The position numbers and the translations under genes were made by a program. Source: Desulfobacter sp. (GTDB lineage: Bacteria; Desulfobacterota; Desulfobacteria; Desulfobacterales; Desulfobacteraceae). From it: DNA of 64,000 bases. Positions within the stretch are counted from its first letter, which is position 1; every line of letters begins with the position of its first letter. A model generated the notes under the pieces. It did no database searches and was not told the DNA's origin. It saw only the letters and a program-made list of their open reading frames with translations. The stretch spans positions 496,001 through 560,000 of the forward strand of contig CP054837.1 of NCBI GenBank assembly GCA_028768525.1. Direction: 5' to 3'. Positions 35,337 through 43,664 of this stretch are shown one piece after another.

Positions 35337-35753
35337 CTACTCCCCGATGATTTTAACCAGCACCCGTTTCCTGCGGCGGCCGTCAAACTCACCGTAAAAA
35401 ATCTGTTCCCAGGTGCCGAAATCCAGGCACCCGTCGGTAACGGCCACCACCACTTCCCGCCCCATGATCTGCCGTTTCATATGGGCGTCGGCATTATCCT
35501 CTCCCACATTGTGACGGTACTGGGCCACGGGTTCGTGGGGGGCCAGTTTCTCCAACCAGAGATCATAGTCATGGTGGAGGCCCGCCTCGTCATCATTTAT
35601 AAATACAGAGGCCGTGATATGCATGGCATTGCACAGCAGAAGTCCGTTCTGGATACCGCTTTCCCGGATGCAATCTTCAATTTCAGGGGTGATATTAATA
35701 AACGCCCGCCGCGTGGGGACGTCAAACCAGAGTTCTTTCCGAAAATGTTTCAT
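35337..35753 (-). CDS. YjbQ/UPF0047 family protein
   Basis: A small 138-residue beta-sandwich protein of the YjbQ family. The known motifs are present: a conserved HITASVFINDDE block, HEPVAQYRHNVGEDNADAHMKRQIMGREV and the final GTWEQIFYGEFDGRRRKRV. E. coli YjbQ has thiamine-phosphate synthase activity in vitro, but the physiological role is not settled. It is ten bases upstream of the two-component genes on the same strand and may be co-transcribed with them. Confidence 0.93.
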   Translation of the reverse strand: MKHFRKELWFDVPTRRAFINITPEIEDCIRESGIQNGLLLCNAMHITASVFINDDEAGLHHDYDLWLEKLAPHEPVAQYRHNVGEDNADAHMKRQIMGREVVVAVTDGCLDFGTWEQIFYGEFDGRRRKRVLVKIIGE

Positions 35754-36084
35754 GAAATGTCCTTAGAATATATCTTAAAACGCGCTTTTATATTTGTCCG
35801 TATGGGTTTCATTTTGTCCAGATATTAGTATATCACCAATGGTTTAATCAACCCAAATCGGCAATGCAAATAATAAAAACTGGACTCATTCGACCGGAAT
35901 ATAGCGGATCACACAAGTTGAGGCAATAGGCAAGCACACCGTTAGGCCCCCCATCCTCCAAATTAGTTATTTAAGGCGGCCAAGTGATGTCCGGATTAAA
36001 ATTTAACACTGAATTCTGCCGCATAAATGAACGAGCCTGATTATTTCCTATTGCCAGTCACAAATTATAAAATTTAATGTAAAT
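35754..36084. other. Gene-free AT-rich stretch
   Basis: This 331-base stretch has no ORF that resembles a protein and no RNA gene that I can fold with confidence. It is richer in A and T than its neighbours. It contains the upstream region of the YjbQ gene and what would be the missing 5' part of the truncated kinase gene, but translation in the kinase frame (open only from 36031) gives nothing like a sensor domain. Confidence 0.6.
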
Positions 36085-36918
36085 TTGTACAAACTTATGG
36101 TGATTCAGCTGACACATGCGGATAAGATGGCTTCTGTCGGGCAGTTGGCGGCGGGGGTCGCCCACGAGATAAACAATCCGGTGGGATATGTAACAAGCAA
36201 TTTAAATTCCCTTGAGGGGTATCTGTCCGACCTAAAAGGTCTGATTGCTCTGGAACAAAAGCTGACAGATGCTATTGACAGCGGAACTCTTTCCAAGAAA
36301 GCGCTTCACCTGAAAAACGAAATATTGAGCCTGGTCAAATCCATTGACCTGGATTTTCTCATGGAGGATATTGATGGACTGCTAAAAGATTGTAAGGAGG
36401 GACTGGAGAGGGTAAAAAGAATCGTTATTGATTTACGAGATTTTGCCCACCCTGGGAAAAAAGATGCAGAACTCTTAGATATCAACCATGCCATTAAAAC
36501 CACGCTCAGTGTGGTGAAAAACGAGGTGAAGCGCAAAGCCGTGGTTCATACACACCTGGAGGACATCCCCTTGATCAAGGCGATCCCACAGCAAATCAGC
36601 CAGGTCCTTTTAAACATTATTATTAATGCATCCCAGGCCATAGAAAGAACTGGGGAGATCCGGGTAAAAACCTCCCTGGAGGATCAGAATGTGCTCATCG
36701 AAATTTCAGACACGGGCTGTGGCATCCCCAAGGAAAATCAGAATAAAATTTTTGATCCCTTTTTCACCACCAAAGAGGTGGGAGAAGGCACCGGGCTGGG
36801 AATGAATATCGCTTACAATATCATAAAAGGACATGGGGGCAGCATAACGGTGGAAAGCGAATTGAGGCGCGGGACGACAATTTTTATCAGGCTACCTGCT
36901 GCCGGAGAAATAGAATAA
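36085..36918 (+). CDS. Histidine kinase catalytic core, probably N-terminally truncated
   Basis: The 277 residues form only the HisKA and HATPase parts of a larger sensor kinase: VIQLTHADKMASVGQLAAGV runs into AHEINNP (phospho-His about residue 27), then NIIINASQAI, DTGCGIPKENQ and GTGLGMNIAYNII. Related kinases carry PAS or other sensor domains directly before the QLxHADKMASVG segment; here the frame is closed by a TGA at 36028 and the intervening codons look random. The first starts are TTG 36085 and ATG 36097, neither with an RBS. I infer a 5'-deleted remnant, although a stand-alone soluble kinase cannot be excluded. No partner regulator is adjacent. Confidence 0.7.
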   Translation: MYKLMVIQLTHADKMASVGQLAAGVAHEINNPVGYVTSNLNSLEGYLSDLKGLIALEQKLTDAIDSGTLSKKALHLKNEILSLVKSIDLDFLMEDIDGLLKDCKEGLERVKRIVIDLRDFAHPGKKDAELLDINHAIKTTLSVVKNEVKRKAVVHTHLEDIPLIKAIPQQISQVLLNIIINASQAIERTGEIRVKTSLEDQNVLIEISDTGCGIPKENQNKIFDPFFTTKEVGEGTGLGMNIAYNIIKGHGGSITVESELRRGTTIFIRLPAAGEIE

Positions 36919-37297
36919 GTCCATGGCCTGCAAAGCGGGCTGAAAGCGAGCGGCAAACCCCTTTTCAGGATACGTCAGGGTACGGTTGGTTTCCAGCCGC
37001 CAACCCTTTTTCAGGCAGAATAGTCGGTTTTGAGGGGGATGCTCGGGGGAAAAGAGTTTTGGGACATTAAAAAAGGGGTTCCGGGCCACAGAAACAGCAG
37101 AAAGGACTATTCATAGATGAGGTAACGAGGGTTCAAGACACCTGGCGAACCTGACTGCCTACCACGATAGGTTAATTCAGCCCCCAGGCAGTAGGCTTTG
37201 TCGCTGCGCACATGAATGTAGGAATTTGACACATTATACTCTTTCCTTTTGACCTAATAGGTTGGTATTATAAGAATCAGAAACCAAGGAGGTTCCT
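36919..37297. other. Gene-free stretch upstream of the micro-ORF
   Basis: No credible gene. Two near-copies of a short motif (AACCCCTTTTCAGG near 36955 and AACCCTTTTTCAGG near 37000) and an inverted-repeat pair (ACTGCCT/AGGCAGT, about 37156-37194) are present. The latter could fold in the leader of the 37298 ORF. It matches no riboswitch consensus that I know. Confidence 0.45.
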
Positions 37298-37495
37298 ATG
37301 AGAAAAGCAATGGACAGAAGAAAGGGTATCGACAGGCGTAACGGGTATAATCCAGCGGTGATGAATGAAATTGGATATGAGCGCCGATCAGGCGAAAGAA
37401 GGTCGCTTAAAGAGCGCCGAGTAGACTGGGTGGCTGTAGGCGGCGGTGTCAGTGTTTGGGCTGGGCCCAAGCATAAAACTGTGGTTGAATTGTAG
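37298..37495 (+). CDS. Arg-rich 65-residue hypothetical protein
   Basis: A micro-ORF with a strong RBS (AAGGAGG, five bases before the ATG), which is the main reason to accept it. The product is very basic and contains imperfect repeats of the pattern RRxGxxRR: MDRRKGIDRRNGYN and YERRSGERRSLKERR. The remainder is Gly/Val-rich. There is no signal sequence or membrane span. Such Arg clusters suggest nucleic acid or cyclic-nucleotide contact, and RRxG-ERR strings also occur at the N-termini of unrelated signalling proteins, so it may be a fragment. Function unknown. Confidence 0.5.
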   Translation: MRKAMDRRKGIDRRNGYNPAVMNEIGYERRSGERRSLKERRVDWVAVGGGVSVWAGPKHKTVVEL

Positions 37496-37674
37496 ATCAT
37501 GGAGTCGGGCGACCGTATATGCGTCGCGACACGACCTGAACACCTCCAATTGTGGGAACCAAATTTATTGAACGTGCATTTCAATTCGATAAACCCTTAC
37601 CGTACCCCAAATAAACGCTTCAAAAAAAACGATTAATTTTGTGGGAGATAGTGTGGGGGATAGATTTTACACCA

Positions 37675-37712
37675 AATAAAAAAGGGTCTCAGAAAAACTT
37701 CTGAAACCCTTT
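37675..37712 (-). terminator. Intrinsic terminator of the tRNA-Gly/tRNA-Cys operon
   Basis: Read on the minus strand, AAAGGGT...ACCCTTT with inner TTCAGAA/TTCTGA pairing forms a stable hairpin followed by TTTTTTATTT. It starts ten bases past the encoded CCA of tRNA-Cys. Confidence 0.88.
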
Positions 37713-37721
37713 AGTATCAAG

Positions 37722-37796
37722 TGGAGGCGGCTTCCGGATTTGAACCGGAGAATAACGGCTTTGCAGGCCGTTGCCTTACCCCTTGGCCAAGCCGCC
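37722..37796 (-). tRNA. tRNA-Cys (anticodon GCA)
   Basis: Cloverleaf with acceptor GGCGGCT/AGCCGCC, anticodon loop CTGCAAA giving GCA, T arm CTCCGG TTCAAAT CCGGA, the cysteine-specific discriminator U and an encoded CCA. It lies five bases after tRNA-Gly in the same transcript. Confidence 0.96.
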
Positions 37797-37801
37797 TTGT
37801 G

Positions 37802-37876
37802 TGGAGCGGGAAACGGGATTTGAACCCGCGACTTCGACCTTGGCAAGGTCGCACTCTACCACTGAGTTATTCCCGC
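37802..37876 (-). tRNA. tRNA-Gly (anticodon GCC)
   Basis: Cloverleaf with acceptor GCGGGAA/TTCCCGC, D arm with AACTCAGTGGTAGAGT, anticodon stem CGACC/GGTCG around TTGCCAA (GCC), T arm GCGGG TTCAAAT CCCGT, discriminator U and an encoded CCA. It is the first gene of the two-tRNA operon. Confidence 0.96.
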
Positions 37877-37892
37877 TCAGCAACGAGAAGTG

Positions 37893-37921
37893 TTTATATA
37901 AGAATCGGCCTATCTTGTCAA
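37893..37921 (-). promoter_or_regulatory. Sigma-70 promoter of the tRNA-Gly/tRNA-Cys operon
   Basis: Minus strand TTGACA (37916-37921), 17 bases, TATAAA (37893-37898): close to a full consensus. Transcription would start near 37886, ten bases before the tRNA-Gly 5' end. It lies immediately downstream of pgsA, so the tRNAs need not depend on read-through from that operon. Confidence 0.85.
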
Positions 37922-37929
37922 TGAATAAA

Positions 37930-38496
37930 TTATGAAACCAGGAATTTTTTGGCTTTCATAAAGTAATCAATCCCGGACCAGAGGGTGAACACAAGGGCTC
38001 CGTAAAGAAAAACCTCTCCTATGGCGTTGAAATTAACCCCCCAATAGCTGTAATGGAGGGTCAGGGGAATGATGGCGGCAATCTGGAAACCGGTTTTATA
38101 TTTTCCCAGCCAGGAGGCAGCCACATCCTGATGATGTTCAACAAGCACACAGCGAAGCCCCGTTACAGCCAGTTCCCGGCCCACAATAGTGCAGGTGATC
38201 CATCCCGGAACAAATCCAAGTTCGCTGAGCATGATCAGACTGGAGGACACCAGGAGCTTATCGGCCAGGGGATCCAGAAGTTTTCCCAGATTGGAGACCA
38301 GCCCTTTTGTCCGCGCCAGGTATCCGTCCAGATAATCGGTAATGGATGCCAGGGAGAACAAAAGGGCGGCAATAAAGGTGGTCCACCGGCTCTCATACAT
38401 AAGCAACCCGACAATGACGGGTACCGCAGCAATCCGGGAGACGGTCATGAAATTGGGCGTCATGACCGTGGATAATACTTTATCAAAACGGAACAT
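37930..38496 (-). CDS. pgsA: CDP-diacylglycerol-glycerol-3-phosphate 3-phosphatidyltransferase
   Basis: Commits CDP-diacylglycerol to phosphatidylglycerol synthesis in the inner membrane. About 188 residues from ATG 38496, one base after the upstream stop; the frame stays open to 38538, but the family start is MFRFDK...LTPNFMT-like (TVMTPNFMTVSRI). The CDP-alcohol phosphatidyltransferase motif is complete: SITDYLDGYLARTKGLVSNLGKLLDPLADK (split DG...AR...G...G...D...D). Four hydrophobic segments are visible. It is the last protein gene of the long minus-strand cluster. Confidence 0.96.
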   Translation of the reverse strand: MFRFDKVLSTVMTPNFMTVSRIAAVPVIVGLLMYESRWTTFIAALLFSLASITDYLDGYLARTKGLVSNLGKLLDPLADKLLVSSSLIMLSELGFVPGWITCTIVGRELAVTGLRCVLVEHHQDVAASWLGKYKTGFQIAAIIPLTLHYSYWGVNFNAIGEVFLYGALVFTLWSGIDYFMKAKKFLVS

Positions 38497-38497
38497 C

Positions 38498-39142
38498 TTA
38501 TCCGTTTTTCTTTTTCCAGTCGGCCATGAACGCATCAATGCCCTTGTCGGTCATGTGGTGACCGGCCAGTTTATTGAGTACGCCGTAGGGAATGGTGGCA
38601 ATATCCGCGCCAAGCATGGCGGAATCCAGAACATGCAGCGGGCTTCTGACAGACGCCACAATGATTTCGGTATTAAAATCATAGTTGGCAAAAATCTGGA
38701 CGATCTCTTCTATAAGCCCCATACCTTCCTGGGCCAGGTCATCGAGACGGCCCACAAAGGGAGATACGTAGGTGGCGCCGGCTTTGGCTGCCATGAGTGC
38801 CTGGAGGGCGGAAAACACAAGAGTAACGTTGGTTTTGATGCCTTCGGCAGTCAGGGTCTTAACGGCTTTCAGCCCTTCTACGGTCATGGGGATTTTTACG
38901 CAGATGTTGTCGGCAATCTGTGCCAGTTCCCGCGCTTCCTTAACCATGCCTTCATATTCAAGGCTGATAACCTCGGCGGATACCGGGCCGTCCACAATGC
39001 CGCAGATCTGGGCAATAATATCTTTAAATTCGCCCTCTTCCCTGGCAATGAGGGAGGGGTTGGTGGTGACGCCGTCAACCATGCCCATGTTGTTGGCATC
39101 TTTAATCTGTTCGATATTGGCTGTATCAATAAAAAATTTCAC
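38498..39142 (-). CDS. fsa: Transaldolase-like fructose-6-phosphate aldolase (TalC/FSA type)
   Basis: A short class I aldolase of 214 residues. It starts with MKFFIDTANIEQIK and has the Schiff-base lysine K83 in CVKIPMT, TNPSLI, TNVTLVFSALQA, and the ending motif ATIPYGVLNKLAGH, all typical of the short transaldolase/FSA group. Enzymes of this group work either as transaldolases of the pentose phosphate pathway or as fructose-6-phosphate aldolases; the sequence does not settle which. The start overlaps the folK stop by four bases. Confidence 0.95.
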   Translation of the reverse strand: MKFFIDTANIEQIKDANNMGMVDGVTTNPSLIAREEGEFKDIIAQICGIVDGPVSAEVISLEYEGMVKEARELAQIADNICVKIPMTVEGLKAVKTLTAEGIKTNVTLVFSALQALMAAKAGATYVSPFVGRLDDLAQEGMGLIEEIVQIFANYDFNTEIIVASVRSPLHVLDSAMLGADIATIPYGVLNKLAGHHMTDKGIDAFMADWKKKNG

Positions 39143-39657
39143 GAAAATTCCTCCTGGGCCAGGGCAATGACCGCCTGGCTTTCATCTGTTTCTATTTGTT
39201 TTAACAGTTCATCCGTGGTCTGGTTTAATACGGGATGAACCAGATTTGCACCGATGTCGCACAAGGGTTTCAGCACGAAACACCGTTCGTGCATTCTGGG
39301 ATGGGGAAGTTCAAGGCGCTCTGTCCTTATAATCTGGCCGTCATAATCAATGATGTCCAAGTCAATTATTCTTGGCCCGAATCTGAAGGGCTTTCCCTCC
39401 CTATCCATTTCCCTTTCAAACATCTTCAGCCGGTCCAAAAGCTGAACCGGGGTATACTGGGTTTTTATTTTCAAAGCGGCGTTGACGAACCAGTCCTGGT
39501 CCGTATAGTTCTGGGGAGCGGTTTTGTAAAATTCCGACACCCTTTCGACCCTTATCCCTTCGTCCTTTGTCAATACGTCAACGGCCAGGACAAGGTTGCC
39601 GCGTTTATCACCTTTATTCGATCCGATGCTTAAAAAAGCTGTTTTCCAAGGCTCCAT
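39139..39657 (-). CDS. folK: 2-amino-4-hydroxy-6-hydroxymethyldihydropteridine pyrophosphokinase
   Basis: Transfers pyrophosphate from ATP to the pterin in folate synthesis. The 172-residue product has the family motifs AFLSIGSNKGDKRGNL, FYKTAPQNYTDQDWFVNAALKI, RFGPRIIDLDIIDYDGQ (Asp metal ligands) and ELPHPRMHERCFVLKPL. Other folate genes are not adjacent. It is in the middle of the minus-strand cluster between a lipoprotein gene and the aldolase. Confidence 0.96.
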   Translation of the reverse strand: MEPWKTAFLSIGSNKGDKRGNLVLAVDVLTKDEGIRVERVSEFYKTAPQNYTDQDWFVNAALKIKTQYTPVQLLDRLKMFEREMDREGKPFRFGPRIIDLDIIDYDGQIIRTERLELPHPRMHERCFVLKPLCDIGANLVHPVLNQTTDELLKQIETDESQAVIALAQEEFS

Positions 39658-39675
39658 TGCAGATCCGATCAGGGT

Positions 39676-40113
39676 CTATTCACGCTCGATATTTATCGTG
39701 GCGGAAAATTCGCTTCTCAGGTCTTTGCTCCCCACGGCCTGGACCCTGAAATAATAATTCAGATCCGGTTCAAGGTCATAGACAAATACTTTTTCGGGCA
39801 TGGGGACCATACCGGCGGATTTAAAGATAAATGGGCATCCCGTGCACCCTTCAGGCGTTTTGGTGGCCACAAAAACTTCAAAGCCCTCGGGGGGGATCTT
39901 GGCATTCACCGGATCTAAATGATGTTCCCAGGTCAGGGTCAACCGCCTGCCATCAAGGGTATAGGCCAGGCTGACCGGCGGGTTAACGATATTCCCGTCA
40001 TTCAGTGGCGGCAGGGGCGGTCCTTTTTTACCGCAGCCGGCCACTAACCCCAGGCCGGTGAGCATGAAAGCGGCAGCCACCGCCAGTACTATGAAATGGG
40101 ATAGCGTTTTCAT
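39676..40113 (-). CDS. Lipoprotein with fibronectin type III-like domain
   Basis: A 145-residue outer-envelope lipoprotein. The signal ends in LGLVAGCGKKGPPLPP, a lipobox plus the GKKGPLPP-like start seen in LptM/YifL-type small lipoproteins. The rest (about 40-143) has the strand pattern and conserved Trp/Tyr positions of a fibronectin type III fold (LTLTWEHH ... GFEVFVAT ... YYFRVQAVGS). One CxxC-like pair (CTGC) lies in the domain. It overlaps the argH stop (TAATG). Genes of this type often follow argH in this phylum; the role is unknown. Confidence 0.82.
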   Translation of the reverse strand: MKTLSHFIVLAVAAAFMLTGLGLVAGCGKKGPPLPPLNDGNIVNPPVSLAYTLDGRRLTLTWEHHLDPVNAKIPPEGFEVFVATKTPEGCTGCPFIFKSAGMVPMPEKVFVYDLEPDLNYYFRVQAVGSKDLRSEFSATINIERE

Positions 40114-41492
40114 TACAGGTTCAGCTCCTTTCTTGCAGCATCCAGGGCCCGGGCTACATTTTCAAATCCGGTGCCGCCGTATGAATTTCTGCGTGCCACC
40201 ATCTGGTCCAGGGAAATGAACTCATAAATATCTTCTTGAATCAAATCGGAAAACGAGGCCATCTCCTCCAAAGTCAGTTCCTCCAGCTCTTTGTCCCGGC
40301 TGATGGAATAGGCCACAGCCTTCCCGGCCACGGCATGGGCCTGACGGAAGGGCATGCCCCGGTTTACCAGGTAATCGGCAAAATCAGTGGCATTTAAAAA
40401 TCCCTGTTTGCAGGCGCGACGCATATTATGGGCATGCACCTCAATATTTTCAAACATCCGGGTATAGACATCCAGACAGATTTTCAGGGTGTCCACCGTA
40501 TCAAACAGAGGCTCCTTGTCTTCCTGCATATCTTTATTATACGCCATGGGCAGGGACTTCATGGTGGTCATGATGGCCACCAGGTTGCCCACAACCCGGC
40601 CGGTTTTTCCCCGGACCAGTTCTGCCACATCCGGATTCTTCTTCTGGGGCATGATGGACGACCCCGTAGTGAAGGCATCGGAGATGGTGATAAAGGAAAA
40701 TTCCGAAGAGGACCAGAGAATCAGTTCCTCGGATAGCCGTGAAAGATGGATCATGCAGATGGATGCATGGGAGATGAACTCCATGATGAAGTCCCTGTCC
40801 GAGACGGAATCCATGGAGTTATCCGATACCTTGGCAAATCCCAATGCATCGCAGGTGAACTGCCGGTCAATGGGAAATGTGGTCCCGGCCAGGGCGGCAG
40901 CCCCCAGGGGCATAACATCCACCCGTTTCAGGGAGTCCTCCAGCCGCTGGACATCCCGCTTGAACATCTCGTAATAGGCCAGCAGATGATGGGCAAAAAC
41001 CACGGGCTGGGCGCGCTGCAGGTGGGTATACCCGGGCATCACGGTTTCTTTGTGCGCCGCTGCCAGGTTGACCAGCGCCGCCTGGAAATCCTTAAGCATC
41101 CCGATGAGATCCCGGGTTTCTTTTTTCAGATAAATCCTTACGTCCAGGGCCACCTGGTCGTTTCGGCTCCTGCCGGTGTGAAGTTTTTTGGCCGTATCCC
41201 CGCAGACCTCGCCAAGGGCGGACTCCACATGCATGTGGATATCTTCAAGGGTATCGGTGAACACCACCTCACCATTGTCCATCTTCGCCTGAACCGTTTC
41301 AAGCCCCTTGACCAGCGTATCAGCTTCCTCACGGGTAATCATGGCCTGCTGGGCCATCATCTTCAGATGGGCAATGCTGCCCTGGATGTCACTGGCGTAA
41401 AGCCTTTTGTCTACATCAATGGAGGCATTGAATTTTTCTACCAGTTCATCGGTTGACTGGGAAAACCGCCCGCCCCAAAGTTTTTCACTCAT
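40113..41492 (-). CDS. argH: Argininosuccinate lyase
   Basis: Last step of arginine synthesis, releasing fumarate. The 459-residue product opens with EKLWGGRFSQSTDELVEKFNAS and contains the superfamily signature GSSIMPQKKNPDVAE (about 281-295), HTGRSRNDQVALD and the TFPIDRQ block. The length is standard. It follows argF with a 24-base gap; argG is absent from this cluster, so argininosuccinate synthase must be encoded elsewhere. Confidence 0.98.
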   Translation of the reverse strand: MSEKLWGGRFSQSTDELVEKFNASIDVDKRLYASDIQGSIAHLKMMAQQAMITREEADTLVKGLETVQAKMDNGEVVFTDTLEDIHMHVESALGEVCGDTAKKLHTGRSRNDQVALDVRIYLKKETRDLIGMLKDFQAALVNLAAAHKETVMPGYTHLQRAQPVVFAHHLLAYYEMFKRDVQRLEDSLKRVDVMPLGAAALAGTTFPIDRQFTCDALGFAKVSDNSMDSVSDRDFIMEFISHASICMIHLSRLSEELILWSSSEFSFITISDAFTTGSSIMPQKKNPDVAELVRGKTGRVVGNLVAIMTTMKSLPMAYNKDMQEDKEPLFDTVDTLKICLDVYTRMFENIEVHAHNMRRACKQGFLNATDFADYLVNRGMPFRQAHAVAGKAVAYSISRDKELEELTLEEMASFSDLIQEDIYEFISLDQMVARRNSYGGTGFENVARALDAARKELNL

Positions 41493-41516
41493 TATAATTC
41501 TTACCCTTGGTTTTAA

Positions 41517-42440
41517 TTAAGCGTTGGGAGTTAAAATCAGGCGCTCCAGAATGGCCTTGTGCATATGGCGCTTGTTTTCAGCCTGGTCCCAGAAAGCACT
41601 GCCCTCGGCTTCCAGTACGGATTCGGCAATCTCTTCACCCCGGTGGGCGGGCAGACAATGGAGCACCAGCACATCGGATTTGGCATTTGAAAGCAAATCT
41701 TCATTCACCTGGAATCCGTCAAAGGCGGCAAGGCGCCCTTCCAGTTCATCTTCCTCGCCCATGCTTGCCCATACATCGGTATAGACCACATCGGCATTCT
41801 TCACTGCTTCTTTGGGATCATTGGTAAAAACGATATTATCCATGGTATCGGCACCGGATGCCTCAATGATCTCTTTTTTGATTTCAAAACCCTCCGGGCA
41901 GGCCAGGGTCAGATCCAGGCCTAAAACACTGGCCGCATTCACCCAGGAGTTGGCCACGTTGTTGCCGTCCCCCACCCAGGCAATCTTCACCCCCTTGTAT
42001 CCCCTCTTGTGCTCGATCACGGTCATGATGTCCGACAGGATCTGGCAGGGATGGAAGGAATCGGTGAGAGCGTTGATCACAGGAATGGTCGAACTTTCGG
42101 CAAACTCCTCCACCAGGGCATGGTCAAAGGTCCGCATGGCCAGGCAGTCAATATACCTTGAAAGGACACGGGCCGTGTCTTTGGCCGGTTCATTCCTGGA
42201 AATCTGGGTGTCCTGGGTGCTCATATAAATGGGGTGGCCCCCCATCTGAATCATGGCCGTCTCAAAGGCGATCCGGGTCCGGGTTGACTTTTTATCAAAA
42301 ATAAGCCCCAGGGTCTTTCCTGCCAGCAGATTGTCAAATATTCCGTTTTTATGGCGTTCTTTCAGTTTCATGGCCCGCTTGAACAGGTATTCGAAATCCT
42401 CCCGTTCAAGATCCAGCAAGGATAATAAATCTTTCTTCAC
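41517..42440 (-). CDS. argF: Ornithine carbamoyltransferase
   Basis: Makes citrulline from ornithine and carbamoyl phosphate. The carbamoyl phosphate loop STRTRIAFETAM is at about residues 53-64, and the ornithine-side motifs (ALTDSFHPCQILSDIMT; VLHCLPAHRGEEI) are present. 307 residues, standard. It overlaps argD by four bases. Confidence 0.98.
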   Translation of the reverse strand: MKKDLLSLLDLEREDFEYLFKRAMKLKERHKNGIFDNLLAGKTLGLIFDKKSTRTRIAFETAMIQMGGHPIYMSTQDTQISRNEPAKDTARVLSRYIDCLAMRTFDHALVEEFAESSTIPVINALTDSFHPCQILSDIMTVIEHKRGYKGVKIAWVGDGNNVANSWVNAASVLGLDLTLACPEGFEIKKEIIEASGADTMDNIVFTNDPKEAVKNADVVYTDVWASMGEEDELEGRLAAFDGFQVNEDLLSNAKSDVLVLHCLPAHRGEEIAESVLEAEGSAFWDQAENKRHMHKAILERLILTPNA

Positions 42441-43633
42441 TTTTCTTCCCCTTTAAGCAGGCCGTCAAGCACCGCGACAAACCTGTCTATCTCATCTTTT
42501 TCCAGAATTAACGGTGGTGCAAATCTAAGAACTTTATCCTGAATTCCATTTATAATAAAGCCTTTTTTGAAACAGCCGGATACAAAGTCACCGGCGCCCC
42601 GGCCCTTTTCAACATCCAGTTCCAGCCCCACCAGCAGGCCTTTGCCCCGAACCGCTTTTACCTTTGGGTATTTTTCTTTTAACTGCGCCAATTGTTCCCT
42701 GAAGTACGCTCCTTTTTCCCGTACAGAAGCCAGAAAGCGTTCCTCGCTGATCAGGTTCAACACCTCCAGGGCGGCCGCCGTGGCCAGGGGCGTTCCGCCG
42801 AAAGTGGTGGCGTGGCTGCCCAGGGCAAACCCCTCGGCGGCATCGGAGGTGGCCAGCATGGCGCCAATGGGGATACCGTTGGCAAGCGCCTTGGCCAGGG
42901 TCATGATATCCGGGGTAACATCGTAGGATTGATGTGCGAAAAGAGTGCCGCACCTGCCCATGCCGCATTGAATCTCGTCAAAGATCAAAAGGGTGCCGGT
43001 ATCGTCACAAAGCTGCCGGACCTGTCTCAGGTACTCTGGATCGGCAGGTATCACCCCCCCCTCCCCCTGTATGGGCTCCATCATCACCGCACACACCGTG
43101 CCGTCAAGTTCGTTGACAAGGGCGTCAATGTCATTGAAAGGTACATGGGAAAACCCTTCCAGCAGCGGGAGGAATCCATCTTTAATTTTATCCTGCCCCG
43201 TGGCCGACAGGGTGGCCATTGTCCGGCCGTGGAAACTCTGGGTCATGGTGATGATGCGGTAGCGGTTCTTTTCCCCCTTGCTCTGGAAATACCTTCGGGC
43301 CAGCTTAATGGCGGCCTCATTGGCCTCCGCCCCGGAATTGGCGAAAAAAACCCGGTCGGCAAAAGATTTTTCCACCAGTGCCCTGGCCAGTTCCGCCTGG
43401 GGTTCGGTGTAAAAAAGGTTGGAAACATGGACCAGGGTTGCCGCTTGTTTTTCAATGGCCCGGGTTACGGCCGGATGGCAATGGCCCAGGTTGCAAACGG
43501 CAATGCCGGCCAGAAAATCAGTAAACTCCTTGCCCTGGTCGTCCGTCAAGGTGGTGCCCTGCCCTTTTACAAAGGGGCGGCCCTGGCGGAGATAGGTTTG
43601 AAACACATAATCGTCGGTATTCTGAATGCTCAC
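42437..43633 (-). CDS. argD: Acetylornithine aminotransferase
   Basis: A class III PLP aminotransferase of about 398 residues. Key blocks: FADRVFFANSGAEANEAAIK, SFHGRTMATLSATGQ, LLIFDEIQCGMGR and the PLP lysine in DIMTLAKALANGIPIGA. GTG 43633 is the likely start: GGGG lies six bases before it and the product begins MSIQNTDDYVFQTY as in the family, while the frame stays open to 43726 inside argB. Assignment as the arginine enzyme, rather than another omega-aminotransferase, rests on its place between argB and argF. Confidence 0.95.
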   Translation of the reverse strand: MSIQNTDDYVFQTYLRQGRPFVKGQGTTLTDDQGKEFTDFLAGIAVCNLGHCHPAVTRAIEKQAATLVHVSNLFYTEPQAELARALVEKSFADRVFFANSGAEANEAAIKLARRYFQSKGEKNRYRIITMTQSFHGRTMATLSATGQDKIKDGFLPLLEGFSHVPFNDIDALVNELDGTVCAVMMEPIQGEGGVIPADPEYLRQVRQLCDDTGTLLIFDEIQCGMGRCGTLFAHQSYDVTPDIMTLAKALANGIPIGAMLATSDAAEGFALGSHATTFGGTPLATAAALEVLNLISEERFLASVREKGAYFREQLAQLKEKYPKVKAVRGKGLLVGLELDVEKGRGAGDFVSGCFKKGFIINGIQDKVLRFAPPLILEKDEIDRFVAVLDGLLKGEEK

Positions 43634-43664
43634 GTTATCCCCTTTTCGACTAATAAATAATTGA

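Noticed and set aside
37140..37200. Leader inverted repeats considered as a cyclic di-GMP or other riboswitch
   Set aside because: The conserved GEMM core sequences are not there, and the pairing is too simple to claim a riboswitch.
42692..43660. Plus-strand ORF of 322 residues opposite argD
   Set aside because: An open antisense frame of argD without motifs or RBS.
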